This document shows positions 25,219 to 33,472 of a stretch of 64,000 bases of DNA, one piece after another (the stretch's first letter is position 1; each line of letters starts with the position of its first letter). Source of the stretch: Ruminococcus sp. Its GTDB lineage: Bacteria; Bacillota; Clostridia; Oscillospirales; Ruminococcaceae. A program made the position numbers and the translations under genes. The DNA lies in contig JAJQCE010000024.1 in the NCBI GenBank assembly GCA_021202895.1, positions 57,910 through 121,909 on the forward strand, read 5' to 3'. Below the pieces are notes generated by a model that worked only from the letters and a program-made list of their open reading frames with translations, was not told the origin of the DNA and did no database searches.

Positions 25219-25376
25219 GTATTTTTTTATGGATTTGTTTTTTCCTTTTTAAATAAACCATTTTTATCACAAAGCACAGCTAATTTTTTTAGAAAATTTT
25301 TCCTTTTATTTTTCTATTTTTTGGAAGTTATTAACTGAATATGCATGCAATAGTAATTTCAGCAAGCAAAAAATAC

Positions 25377-25410
25377 GCTAAAAAGCACCTCTGAATCCTG
25401 CGAGGTGCTT
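25377..25410 (-). terminator. Terminator of the AI-2E-family gene
   Basis: AAGCACCTC/GAGGTGCTT 9-bp stem with a T-run on the minus strand. Confidence 0.85.
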
Positions 25411-25429
25411 GTGATTTTATTCCTTATCA

Positions 25430-26770
25430 TCATTTTTTTACGGCGAAAAGCTTTTTGAGAAGCTTTACTCCCTTAGACTGGCTGTCTGACTGTCCGTCAT
25501 TTTCCTGCCCGTCAGGCTTATCCGAAGCCTCCTCTTTATATTCGTCAGCTTCATCATTGTCATCCGCAGCCGCACCGCCCGAATCTGTAGCTTTAGCAGG
25601 CATAAGCGAGGTCTTGCCGTGCTTTTCGAGCCTGTTATATACAAACTTCTTGACAATATCGTAAATGACTGCAAAGAGCGGAACGCCTATAATCATACCG
25701 ACAACACCCATTATCCCGCCGAAGAATAGTATTGCGAAAAGAATCCAAAAAGCCGACATTTTTGTAGTGCTGCCCATACATCTAGGTCCTATAATATTGC
25801 CGTCAATCTGCTGTAAAACGAGTATAAAGATTATAAACCATATTACCTTTCTAGGCTCGATAACTAAAATCAGCAGTGCGGACGGTATTGCGCCTATAAA
25901 GGGTCCGAAAAACGGAATTATATTTGTCACTCCGACAATAACGCTTATAAGCACGGCGTCCTGATAATTCATTATGCTAAGGACAACAAAGCAAATTATC
26001 CCTATTATCATCGAATCAAGTACCTTGCCTCTTAAAAAGCCGCTGAACATCTTATCGGCATAGAGAATCTCATCATACACCATATCAGCCGTCTTTGACG
26101 GAAAAAGCGCATAGATAAGCATTTTTCCTTGACGTGCAAAGGTTCTGCGTGAAATGAGAAAATATATAGAAATTATAAATCCGATTACTACATTGAGCAA
26201 AAACTGGAGAATCACTCCTATACCGCTTCCGACTCCGCTGAGCATAGGCTGAATCGTCTGCATTGAGGTAGTCAGATCGGCGGTGAGATCCTCAAGGCGC
26301 TCATACACAACGTCAACCGCATTCATCATATAGCGTTTAACATCAGGATATGCTTCAAGCTTCTCATTTGCCCACGCTATAAAATTCACTATATAGTCAG
26401 GAACAGCCTTAACGATTGAAACCAAACTGTCAATTGTTGCAGGAACAATAAGCATTACAACTATCGCAAAAATCAGCAGTGCGGTCAGCGAGCTTAAGGT
26501 TATCGACAATCCGAACGCCCATTTTTTGCTTTTGGGCTTGTCCGGCAGCAGTCTGATAAACATATTTTCAAATTTATTGCAAAGCGGCGCTAAAAGATAA
26601 GCTAAAACTCCGCCGATTAAAAACGGCTGGAGAATATCCAGAATAGACTGAATTATACTTGCCAGTTCGCTTCTTTGGAATACAATATAAATCATAACCA
26701 TAGCAGCCGCAATAACGGCTATTGCGGTCAGACCTGCGGAAACGAATGGATTGTTGCGCTTTTGCTTCAT
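25430..26770 (-). CDS. AI-2E family transporter (PerM/YtvI-like)
   Basis: A 446-residue membrane protein with about eight membrane segments. It has the family signature ILQPFLIGGVLAYLLAPLCNKFE near the N-terminus, a long periplasmic-type central region, GFLRGKVLDSMIIGIICFVVLSIMNYQDAVLISVIVGVTNIIPFFGPFIGAIPSALLILV and GPRCMGSTTKMSAFWILFAILFFGGIMGVVGMIIGVP. Members export autoinducer 2 or act as Na+/H+ or other exporters, so the substrate is not assigned. The C-terminal ~50 residues are charged, low complexity and acidic. AGGAGAG lies 8 bases before the ATG, and a promoter is at 26836. Confidence 0.92.
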   Translation of the reverse strand: MKQKRNNPFVSAGLTAIAVIAAAMVMIYIVFQRSELASIIQSILDILQPFLIGGVLAYLLAPLCNKFENMFIRLLPDKPKSKKWAFGLSITLSSLTALLIFAIVVMLIVPATIDSLVSIVKAVPDYIVNFIAWANEKLEAYPDVKRYMMNAVDVVYERLEDLTADLTTSMQTIQPMLSGVGSGIGVILQFLLNVVIGFIISIYFLISRRTFARQGKMLIYALFPSKTADMVYDEILYADKMFSGFLRGKVLDSMIIGIICFVVLSIMNYQDAVLISVIVGVTNIIPFFGPFIGAIPSALLILVIEPRKVIWFIIFILVLQQIDGNIIGPRCMGSTTKMSAFWILFAILFFGGIMGVVGMIIGVPLFAVIYDIVKKFVYNRLEKHGKTSLMPAKATDSGGAAADDNDEADEYKEEASDKPDGQENDGQSDSQSKGVKLLKKLFAVKK

Positions 26771-26835
26771 AAGTTATGCTCTCCTGACGAGTTGAATAAT
26801 TTTGCTTTTTTACTTTCAACAGAACTTCTATTTTT

Positions 26836-26864
26836 ATTATACAATAAAATAAATTTTTAATCAA
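26836..26864 (-). promoter_or_regulatory. Promoter of the AI-2E-family gene
   Basis: TTGATT (26864-26859), 17-base spacer, TATAAT (26841-26836). Confidence 0.72.
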
Positions 26865-26886
26865 CCCTTTTTATCAATATTTTTCA

Positions 26887-26930
26887 AAAAACGACGCAGA
26901 AGTTTTTCAACAGCATCTCTGCGCCGTCCT
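26887..26930 (-). terminator. Terminator of the L,D-transpeptidase gene
   Basis: GACGGCGCAGA.../...TCTGCGTCG with one bulge, followed by TTTTTT on the minus strand. Confidence 0.75.
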
Positions 26931-26932
26931 TT

Positions 26933-28654
26933 TTACCAGTACATTATAACAGGCGTGTCAAGCTCTACATTTTCATAGACATACTTTGCGGCGTTATACG
27001 GCATATTTATACAGCCATGTGAGCCGTAATTTACATAGCGTGTGCCGCCGAAGGAGGACTGCCATGTTGCATCATGAAGTCCGATGCCAATAGTCGAGAT
27101 ATTGTTCCAATAGGTAACAGGGGTTGACCATGTTTCGCCTGCGGAATTTGAGCCTGTGAGCGTCTTGTTAAGCTCCTTATACCACAGCTTATAAACTCCT
27201 GCCGGAGTATTTCTTTCCTCTGTGGGCTTGCCTGAAACTATATCACATTCATACTCAAGCTCGCCGTCTTTATAGTACCAAAAATGCTGCTCCTCCAAAT
27301 CAACCTCGCAGTATGTATCGCCTATATCATCGTCCGCCGTTCTTACATTGGCATTGCAGGTATAGGTATACTGTGAGTTTGGATTAACATAGTAGTACGG
27401 CTCAGTAGTTGCGGAAATACCGTCCTCTATCAAACCAACAAGCAATGCGCAGGTCTTTTCCTGATCAATCCACCAGCCATAGCAGCCGCTTCCCTGCTCA
27501 ACGGTAATTTCTCCTCTTGTCGTGGAATTAAAGGTTCTGTCCTTGCCGTAGGTATCGTACTCATCAGCCAGCTTCTCTACATACTCCATCGCCTTATCCT
27601 CGTCAACGGTATAGCCGTCAAGCGCATTGTCATTTTCAAAGGTAATCCAATCTATAACCTCGCTTCCGCTTAGTGTTTCAGTTGTGTATGTAAAATCAAA
27701 GGTAAATTCAACATTGTAAAGTGAATTAAGCTTTTCAAGCTCTTCAGCCAGGTCGTCAGCTGTAACCTCCGCCGATTTATAGCAATTACAGTTTTTAAGG
27801 CTTATCGAGTAATCGCCTCTGTCAAGAAAGCCATCGATAAAGTCATACAAATCCTCAACCTTATCCTCGTCAATTACCGTGCCTATAACCTCGTCCACAA
27901 TTTCAAAGCCGTCGTCGGTGCGCTGAATATAGGCGTTCTCAGGCTCAACTGCCTCATCCTGATTTGCAACGATTTTTTCATAAACAGCATCATAAAGCAG
28001 TTCTCTGTCGTAATCATATTTAACGGTAAAAGTGTAGTGCGTTTCTTCAGTTCTGGACTTATACCAGCCTGCATGGTCCTGACCGTTATAGAAATCCTCA
28101 ACGCTGTTTACGATATTATCCTCACCGTCAAGGCTAGTCATCTTAATCATAACCGTTTCGTCATCAGGAGTTATAATTGTAATTGAATCGGGAATATCAG
28201 AATCCTGTCTGACAAGCTCTGCTGCCTCCTCAGCGGTTTTTCCGCTTACGTCAGTATCATTTATATAGGTGTTATCAAGAAAAACTCCATCGTAAAGCGC
28301 CTTGCCGCTTTGATACCACATCACTGTACCTGTGATTGCTCCGCCGATAAGCAGCACAAAAACAACAAGACAAGCAATCAAAGTGCGCTGTCTACATTTC
28401 TTTTTACGGCGCTTAGCCTCCATTTCAGCTTTTTTGCGCTTTTTAGCCGAAGCACTCTTACGCTTTAAATTTGCAGTCGGTTGCTGTGCTTTAGGCGCAG
28501 CATATCTGCGTTCGGGATATGTAGCGCCAGAATCACGCCTCTTTTGTTCAGCCGTTTTAATGTCCTCATTGCTTTTAGTCATTACGCTGCCCGAAATTTT
28601 CTTAGCCATTTCCTCCTTGAAAAGCTGCTCATTTATATTTTTATTCTCAGCCAT
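26933..28654 (-). CDS. L,D-transpeptidase with peptidoglycan-binding domains
   Basis: A 573-residue protein. A basic, disordered cytoplasmic N-terminus (~90 residues, KKRKKAEMEAKRRKKKCRQ) precedes one membrane segment (TLIACLVVFVLLIGGAITGTVMW). The extracellular region has tandem PG-binding-4-type domains (GVFLDNTYINDTDVSGKTAEEAAELVRQ), then a C-terminal YkuD domain: TYCEVDLEEQHFWYYKDGELEYECDIVSGKPTEERNTPAGVYKL and the catalytic YGSHGCINMPYNAAKYVYE (His-Gly-Cys). It makes 3-3 cross-links or attaches proteins to peptidoglycan. The RBS AGGAGAG and promoter at 28696 are clear. Confidence 0.94.
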   Translation of the reverse strand: MAENKNINEQLFKEEMAKKISGSVMTKSNEDIKTAEQKRRDSGATYPERRYAAPKAQQPTANLKRKSASAKKRKKAEMEAKRRKKKCRQRTLIACLVVFVLLIGGAITGTVMWYQSGKALYDGVFLDNTYINDTDVSGKTAEEAAELVRQDSDIPDSITIITPDDETVMIKMTSLDGEDNIVNSVEDFYNGQDHAGWYKSRTEETHYTFTVKYDYDRELLYDAVYEKIVANQDEAVEPENAYIQRTDDGFEIVDEVIGTVIDEDKVEDLYDFIDGFLDRGDYSISLKNCNCYKSAEVTADDLAEELEKLNSLYNVEFTFDFTYTTETLSGSEVIDWITFENDNALDGYTVDEDKAMEYVEKLADEYDTYGKDRTFNSTTRGEITVEQGSGCYGWWIDQEKTCALLVGLIEDGISATTEPYYYVNPNSQYTYTCNANVRTADDDIGDTYCEVDLEEQHFWYYKDGELEYECDIVSGKPTEERNTPAGVYKLWYKELNKTLTGSNSAGETWSTPVTYWNNISTIGIGLHDATWQSSFGGTRYVNYGSHGCINMPYNAAKYVYENVELDTPVIMYW

Positions 28655-28695
28655 TTCTACTCTCCTATATCTATCAAAAAACCTTTTCTACTATT

Positions 28696-28724
28696 ATTAT
28701 ACACTTTTTTATTACAAATTGCAA
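28696..28724 (-). promoter_or_regulatory. Promoter of the L,D-transpeptidase gene
   Basis: TTGCAA (28724-28719), 17-base spacer, TATAAT (28701-28696). Confidence 0.75.
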
Positions 28725-28772
28725 GCCCTTTTTCGGTAAAATCAGGCGATGCAAAAAAATTTCACAAAAAGA

Positions 28773-28801
28773 TTGACAAACTAGAATAAATGTGGTATAA
28801 T
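28773..28801 (+). promoter_or_regulatory. Promoter of small RNA 1
   Basis: TTGACA (28773-28778), 17-base spacer, TATAAT (28796-28801), preceded by ATGTGG as at 23295. Confidence 0.82.
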
Positions 28802-28807
28802 AAAAAT

Positions 28808-28958
28808 GATAAGCTTAGTCTTATCGTATGGAAGTTCTAGACTTCTGTAAAAAGAGGTGCGTCCTACCGTATAAGTGGAAATCTTACAAGAGGTGCGTCC
28901 TACCGTATAAGTGGAAATCTTTAAAAAGGCTGTGGATTTTTTCACAGCCTTTAATTTT
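28808..28958 (+). ncRNA. Small RNA 1 with a tandem 36-nt unit
   Basis: A promoter-to-terminator unit of ~150 nt with no RBS-preceded ORF. The 5' part has two hairpins (GATAAG/CTTATC and GAAGT/ACTTC). Two adjacent 36-nt units (28852-28887, 28888-28923), 34 of 36 identical, follow, and then the terminator AAAGGCTGTG/CACAGCCTTT. Each unit could fold through AAGA/TCTT ends. The ORF-track frame over it (KRCVLPYKWKSY repeated) has no start signal and is judged a shadow. No known RNA family is recognised. Confidence 0.65.
28852..28923 (+). repeat. Tandem duplication of a 36-bp unit
   Basis: Two directly adjacent copies of AAGAGGTGCGTCCTACCGTA..., differing only at the last two bases. There is no spacer, so it is not a CRISPR array. 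Confidence 0.9.
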
Positions 28959-29001
28959 GGCAAGCAAGGTGAAAATATGTTGCAGATTTTTGAAAAAGGG
29001 G

Positions 29002-29030
29002 TTGACAAACGTGATGGAATGGGGTATAAT
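29002..29030 (+). promoter_or_regulatory. Promoter of small RNA 2
   Basis: TTGACA (29002-29007), 17-base spacer, TATAAT (29025-29030). Confidence 0.82.
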
Positions 29031-29036
29031 AATAAT

Positions 29037-29263
29037 AGAAACAGGGAAACCTGTTATGCAGGAACATGAGTTCTGGGTATACTGACGAAACTTTACAGTC
29101 GTTGCGGTATACTAAGTGATGAAACCTTATGTATGGTCAGGGGTGTGTAAGGTGGAGCTCAATAAATGAGGTTGCAAGTGTGCCAAGTCCTGAATAGGTT
29201 GAAAACAGCTGAAGAGAAAACCTGCATAATATAAGCTCTGCTTTTTCGCAGAGCTTATTTATT
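29037..29263 (+). ncRNA. Small RNA 2, structured stand-alone RNA (~225 nt)
   Basis: It runs from a consensus promoter to a hairpin terminator (AAGCTCTGC/GCAGAGCTT at 29233-29256), with no credible ORF. Predicted pairing: a GNRA hairpin ACAGG-GAAA-CCTGT, a long-range closing stem GTTATGCAGG with CCTGCATAAT, GAAC/GTTC, GTATAC...GTATAC and ACCTTATGTA/TGTGTAAGGT. The closing stem and multi-branch interior indicate a folded functional RNA. Size and isolation would suit 6S- or raiA-type RNAs, but I cannot confirm either. UGACGAAAC and UGAUGAAAC recur inside. Confidence 0.65.
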
Positions 29264-29294
29264 GAACATAAAGCTTATCCCTATCAAGTCAACA

Positions 29295-29738
29295 TCAATA
29301 GTGACCGTTTAAATTTGCAATAAAATCAAGGCATTTGGAAAGGTCTTCTGATTGGTTGTCATCTATTTCATCATAGGCAATGTCAAGCTTTTTAAATACA
29401 TTTGCTGAAATTTCGTTTATGTAACTTTTGGCTTTATCTGTGAGCGATATGTTTATTGTATGTCGGTTGGCGGCATTTTGCGAACGGCTGACAAAGCTTA
29501 TATCTACAAGCTGCGCTACCGCACGAGTCGCCTGCTCATTGCTGGTACAAATTCTGCGTGCGATTTCCGACATGCTCAGCATTTCCTCTTTGTTAAGTGC
29601 CAGCAAAAGAATTTGCTGGGTTCTTGTAAGCTTCATCGGGTGTGCGTCAAATGCTTCGAGAACAACACGGCGCAAGGTTGGATACACTTTCATTAATGAT
29701 AATGCTTCGGAATTGTTAAAATAGTTATTATTGTCCAA
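29295..29738 (-). CDS. MarR-family transcriptional regulator
   Basis: A 147-residue protein starting at TTG with GGGAGAGG 7 bases upstream. The winged-helix core is visible: LTRTQQILLLALNKEEMLSMSEIARRICTSNEQATRAVAQLVDISFVSRSQNAANRHTINISLTDKAKSYINEI (helix-turn-helix, then the basic wing). Such proteins are dimeric repressors released by small ligands. Target and ligand are unknown. Repeat copy 2 and a strong promoter lie upstream, so this gene is transcribed through the repeat, in the same arrangement as the tRNA-Leu gene and copy 1. Confidence 0.9.
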   Translation of the reverse strand: MDNNNYFNNSEALSLMKVYPTLRRVVLEAFDAHPMKLTRTQQILLLALNKEEMLSMSEIARRICTSNEQATRAVAQLVDISFVSRSQNAANRHTINISLTDKAKSYINEISANVFKKLDIAYDEIDDNQSEDLSKCLDFIANLNGHY

Positions 29739-29830
29739 GTCAATCCTCTCCCTTTTGTAGTGAATTTATTGCAATAAAATCAGTTGCCTGATTAAAAATA
29801 ATCGCTGTAATTTAAACTATCTTAATTGAT

Positions 29831-30067
29831 ATTTAAAGCGAAGCAAGGCAAGCTAAGCTTGCTTAAGCTTGATTGCGAACGCTTGCAATAAAAGTTCGGA
29901 GCGTAAGTAACTTTTGTTACGCACGGAACTTGTAAGAACATTAGTTTCATCTGAAACAAATGTTCTTACCAGCTCCGCTGACTTTCAGTGGGGGATTATA
30001 TCCCTTACTGAAAGTCAGAATGGCACCCGCCGCCTAAGAGGCGGGGACATCATACTTTTATTATAAC
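29831..30067 (-). repeat. Palindrome-rich ~240-bp repeat, copy 2 (inverted)
   Basis: Reverse complement of copy 1 (23301-23548) with scattered changes, several compensated within hairpins. It lacks the 11-base tandem duplication of copy 1. Both boundaries (ATTTAAAGCG and GATGTC...TATAAT) are shared. It lies between a promoter and the marR gene. The rest of 29739-30262 shows nothing else. Confidence 0.85.
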
Positions 30068-30089
30068 ACATTTGTTCCCCTGTTGTCAA
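30060..30089 (-). promoter_or_regulatory. Promoter leading through repeat copy 2 to marR
   Basis: TTGACA (30089-30084), 18-base spacer, TATAAT (30065-30060). Confidence 0.75.
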
Positions 30090-30262
30090 GAGATAAAAGG
30101 CTAAATTTGCTCTTATTTGCAAATTTTCGATAAATTGTATCATTATCAAAGAAATTGTAATTTATTTTTGGTAATTTTGACTATTTAATAAACTACCAAA
30201 TTGCCTTTGCTCAAAAATTAAAGGAGCTAACATTTGAATAACATCAAATAATTAACTCCATT

Positions 30263-30784
30263 CTATCCCTTAACCACCCTGACACAGCGGTGAACTCTTT
30301 CTGCAAAATCCTCTGGCGTTGAAAGCTTTTTAGATGTAAGCCAACGAATAAGCGAGGAAATAATCGCATCGGTAAAAAACTCTGCGGCAAAAACTGAATC
30401 CTTGTCATCGGCAAAATAAAACTTCAAATATTCGAACAAAATAGATTCAAGAATGTCCTTGAAGTACTCCCTAAAGGAATTTTGTCCTTCAATTTTAAGC
30501 GCCTTTGAATAAAAACGCTTATTTTCATAAAAATACTTGCATACGTCGATGAAATGCTGCCAACCATTATCATCAGGAGAATAATTCAGGGTATGGACAA
30601 ATTCAGTATAAAAAATCCAATTTACAAGGTCGTATTTATCACGAAAATGATAATAGAAGCTTTTTCTGTTCATATTACAACCCTCGCAGATGTCGCCTAC
30701 GCTTATTTTAGCAAAGCTTTTGCTTTCCATCAGGGTTTTCAGACTATCCGCCAAAGCACGCTTGGTAACATTAGAATCAGCCAC
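30263..30784 (-). CDS. TetR-family regulator (DhaS-like)
   Basis: A 173-residue protein. The GTG at 30784 (MADSNVTKRALADSLKTLM...) is used because AAGGAAG lies 7 bases before it and this matches the usual N-terminus of the DhaS-like group. The track start reads through the RBS. The HTH is FAKISVGDICEGCNMNRKSFYYHFRDKYDLVNWIF. The C-terminal ligand domain is of the TetR_C_8 type (YYEN...SFREYFKDILESILFEYL). A direct repeat overlapping its own -10 region suggests autoregulation. The likely targets are nearby genes such as the divergent VanZ-like gene. The ligand is unknown. Confidence 0.9.
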   Translation of the reverse strand: MADSNVTKRALADSLKTLMESKSFAKISVGDICEGCNMNRKSFYYHFRDKYDLVNWIFYTEFVHTLNYSPDDNGWQHFIDVCKYFYENKRFYSKALKIEGQNSFREYFKDILESILFEYLKFYFADDKDSVFAAEFFTDAIISSLIRWLTSKKLSTPEDFAERVHRCVRVVKG

Positions 30785-30824
30785 AAAATCACTTCCTTTT
30801 TTCATTTTGAGAAATACAAGGATA

Positions 30825-30844
30825 TTATATCAAACTTATATCAA
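30825..30844 (-). promoter_or_regulatory. Direct repeat overlapping the tetR -10 box
   Basis: Two copies of TTGATATAA (minus strand) spaced by two bases, an 11-base period. The downstream copy supplies the -10 TATAAT (30829-30824). It is a candidate TetR operator. Confidence 0.5.
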
Positions 30845-30947
30845 CGATTTATGTTTGAATTGTGAAAGATTTTTGACAGAGCCAGTTGATTTAAGCTTTT
30901 CAAATCCTCATCTCAGGCTTGTAACACAGAATTTTACAAAAAAAGCC

Positions 30948-30976
30948 TTGAAACTAGCTCTGCTTTGTGGTACAAT
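30948..30976 (+). promoter_or_regulatory. Promoter of the VanZ-like gene
   Basis: TTGAAA (30948-30953), 17-base spacer, TACAAT (30971-30976). Confidence 0.65.
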
Positions 30977-31039
30977 TGATTTAAAGGCAAATGGGCTTTT
31001 GAATTTTCAGAATTTTATTGCCAAAAGGAGCGATGCACA

Positions 31040-31602
31040 ATGAAAGAAAGCTTTATGCTTGCGCTGGAAAACCGTTTTCCACGGTGGAACGGCGCTATTG
31101 CGATTATCTTTGCGGCGTCACTTTTTTGCTTGCTTATCTTATGCAGAGAAAGCACTGCTCCAAATTAAGAACAGCAGTGGCGGCTCTCCTGTACTTTTAT
31201 ATATTTAATGTGCTTGTGACAACGCTTTTAATGCGTACTCCATACAGCTATTACCGCTGCACCTTAGAAATACAGTTTGTCAATCAGATTTTTGTGCAAA
31301 AGGATTTGTATGCTCTTTCCGAAGCGCTCCTTAATATTATGATGTTTCTGATTCCAAGCATATTTTTGCCGTTTTTCTTTAAGGAGCATGAGGCTTTGAA
31401 AACGCTTTGCTGCGGGCTGGGTTTTACACTTTTTATAGAAATTACACAATATTTTACTCGGCTGGGCGAGCTTCAGACTGACGACTTGATAATGAACTTC
31501 TCAGGCTGTCTGCTTGGAGTGCTGATTTATTTTACGTTGAGATTAACTATCAGCTTTTTTAAAGAAAAAAATAGCTATTCTCAGGTGCAAAAGGCTTCAT
31601 AA
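31040..31602 (+). CDS. VanZ-like membrane protein, probably frameshifted at a T-run
   Basis: The RBS AAAGGAG (31024-31030) is spaced correctly for ATG 31040, whose frame gives MKESFMLALENRFPRWNGAIAIIFAASLF (a membrane segment) but stops at 31168. The following frame, which the track opens at TTG 31018, carries the rest: LRTAVAALLYFYIFNVLVTTLL, ALLNIMMFLIPSIFLPFFF, LGFTLFIEITQYFTRLGELQTDDLIMNFSGCLLGVLIYF. The N-x-x-x-F-(I/L)-P and E-x-x-Q-x-F...DDLI-x-N-x-x-G pattern is VanZ-like. Restoring one T in the T6 run at ~31122 joins the two frames into one plausible protein of ~187 residues. So this is either a real frameshift, a phase-variable tract or an assembly error. Confidence 0.7.
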
Positions 31603-31675
31603 GGTCATTTGCAGAGCTGTTTTATTTTTAAAATGGCATATTTATGAGATATTTTATTAATTTTTCAGAAAGGAC

Positions 31676-31704
31676 TTGCATTTTATATCAAAAAGGTATA
31701 TAAT
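31676..31704 (+). promoter_or_regulatory. Promoter of the nifS-nifU-rnhA operon
   Basis: TTGCAT (31676-31681), 17-base spacer, TATAAT (31699-31704). Confidence 0.72.
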
Positions 31705-31788
31705 GATTACAGCAAAAAGCAGCGACTGGTTTATACATAAATTCCAAAAATGAAACCGGCACTTAAGGTATAGAAAGGACTTAGAAAA

Positions 31789-33000
31789 ATGGAGAAACGC
31801 TTTATTTATGCTGATAATGCCGCAACCACGAAGGTTACGCAGAATGTGCTTGACGCCATGCTGCCTATTTTTACTGAAAATTTCGGCAACGCTTCAAGCA
31901 TATATAATCTTGGAATGGACGCCGCAAAGATAGTTCTCGCTTCAAGAGAAAAGGTTGCGAATGCCCTTGGCGCAAAGGTCAACGAGATCTACTTTACCGC
32001 TGGTGGCTCAGAATCTGACAACTGGGCTATCAAAGGTGCGGCTGAAATCGGTGCGAAAAAGGGCAAGAAGCACATCATAACAACCGCCATAGAGCATCAT
32101 GCGGTTTTGCACACCTGTGAATATCTCGAAAAGCACGGCTTTGAGGTGACATATCTTCCCGTTGACGAGTACGGACGCATAACTGTCGAGCAGGTTGAAA
32201 ATGCTATAAGAGAGGACACCTGCCTTGTCACCGTCATGTTTGCGAACAATGAAATCGGTACTATCATGCCGATTCCTGAAATCGGAAAGCTCTGCCGACA
32301 GAAAAAGGTGCTGTTCCACACAGACGCTGTACAGGCTGTAGGTCATGTGCCGATTAACGTCAAGGAGATGAACATTGATATGCTCTCGCTTTCAGGGCAT
32401 AAAATTCACGCTCCCAAGGGCGTCGGTGCACTTTACATCAAAACGGGAATCGCTCTGCCAAACCTGATCGCAGGCGGTGCGCAGGAAAGAGGCAAGCGTG
32501 CGGGAACGGAAAACGTGCCCGGAATTGTAGGTCTCGCAACGGCAATCACAGATGCCTGCGCAGATATTCCTGAAAAAACCGAGAGAATCGCCGCTTTAAG
32601 GGACAAGCTCATTGATGGAATCCTGCAAATTCCGCAGACACGTCTGAACGGGCATCCAACACAACGTCTTGCAGGCAATGTGAACATCTCAATCAGAGGC
32701 GTTGAGGGCGAAAGTATGCTGCTGTTGCTTGATTTAAACGGAATCTGCGCTTCGTCAGGTTCAGCCTGCACATCAGGCTCGCTTGATCCATCGCACGTTT
32801 TGCTTGCAATAGGACTTCCCCACGAAATTGCTCACGGAAGCTTAAGACTTTCGCTTGGAGAGGATATAACTGAAGAAGAGATTGATTACATCATCGAAAC
32901 TGTGCCTAAGGTGGTAACAAAGCTGCGTTCAATGTCGCCGCTGTGGGAGAGAATTTGCTCAACGGAAGGATTAAATCCTGACGGCACTCCCAAGGCTTAA
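31789..33000 (+). CDS. nifS: Cysteine desulfurase (NifS/IscS type)
   Basis: A 403-residue PLP enzyme that takes sulfur from cysteine for Fe-S cluster assembly. Motifs: [35 protein letters not shown] at the N-terminus, [53 protein letters not shown], the PLP Lys in [19 protein letters not shown] and the catalytic loop Cys in [26 protein letters not shown]. The SSGSACTSG loop is the group I (NifS/IscS) form. The nifU-like scaffold gene follows 37 bases later, forming a minimal Fe-S assembly pair. Confidence 0.96.
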   Translation: MEKRFIYADNAATTKVTQNVLDAMLPIFTENFGNASSIYNLGMDAAKIVLASREKVANALGAKVNEIYFTAGGSESDNWAIKGAAEIGAKKGKKHIITTAIEHHAVLHTCEYLEKHGFEVTYLPVDEYGRITVEQVENAIREDTCLVTVMFANNEIGTIMPIPEIGKLCRQKKVLFHTDAVQAVGHVPINVKEMNIDMLSLSGHKIHAPKGVGALYIKTGIALPNLIAGGAQERGKRAGTENVPGIVGLATAITDACADIPEKTERIAALRDKLIDGILQIPQTRLNGHPTQRLAGNVNISIRGVEGESMLLLLDLNGICASSGSACTSGSLDPSHVLLAIGLPHEIAHGSLRLSLGEDITEEEIDYIIETVPKVVTKLRSMSPLWERICSTEGLNPDGTPKA

Positions 33001-33037
33001 ACAAACATACAATTGCTTTTATAAAAGGAGAATTGAA

Positions 33038-33472
33038 ATGATATACAGTGAAAAGGTTATGGATCACTTTGCCAATCCTCGCAACGTCGGTGAAATAGAA
33101 AACGCCGACGGCGTCGGAGAGGTTGGAAACGCCAAGTGCGGAGATATAATGAAAATGTATCTCAAAATCGACAATGGAATAATTACAGACGTAAAGTTTA
33201 AAACCTTTGGCTGCGGTGCGGCTGTCGCCACCTCGTCAATGGCTACCGAGCTTATCAAGGGCAAGCCTATTGAAGAGGCAGTCAAGCTTTCAAACAAGGC
33301 GGTTATCGAGGCTCTGGACGGACTTCCGCCTGCAAAGCTGCACTGCTCTGTTTTAGCCGAGCAGGCTACAAAGGCGGCGCTTTCAGACTACTATCGCAGA
33401 AACGGAATAGATCCCGTGCCGATTGTCGGCAGAATTGAGGACTGTGAAGACTGCGAAAGCTGCGGCATATGA
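33038..33472 (+). CDS. nifU: Fe-S cluster scaffold protein (NifU/IscU-like)
   Basis: A 144-residue scaffold starting [44 protein letters not shown]. The three cluster-ligand Cys are in [19 protein letters not shown] and [15 protein letters not shown]. The C-terminus ([10 protein letters not shown]) has extra Cys residues often seen in clostridial NifU-type scaffolds. It receives sulfur from NifS and passes clusters to apoproteins, including perhaps the ferredoxins of the glt operon. Its stop overlaps the start of rnhA by four bases. Confidence 0.95.
   Translation: MIYSEKVMDHFANPRNVGEIENADGVGEVGNAKCGDIMKMYLKIDNGIITDVKFKTFGCGAAVATSSMATELIKGKPIEEAVKLSNKAVIEALDGLPPAKLHCSVLAEQATKAALSDYYRRNGIDPVPIVGRIEDCEDCESCGI

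Noticed and set aside
28852-28923. CRISPR array from the 36-bp repeats
   Set aside because: The two units are directly adjacent with no spacer, there are only two, and no cas gene is present anywhere in the window.
28828-29085. ORF with the repeated KRCVLPYKWKSY sequence as a real protein
   Set aside because: No ribosome binding site. It crosses the terminator of small RNA 1 and the promoter of small RNA 2.
29075-29150. Hammerhead ribozyme suggested by CTGACGAAAC and TGATGAAAC
   Set aside because: The core needs a stem between CUGANGA and GAAA and the cleavage triplet in a fixed place. Here the two boxes are merged with no stem II.
31264-31449. Minus-strand ORF within the VanZ-like gene
   Set aside because: Shadow of the membrane-protein coding sequence, with no start signal.
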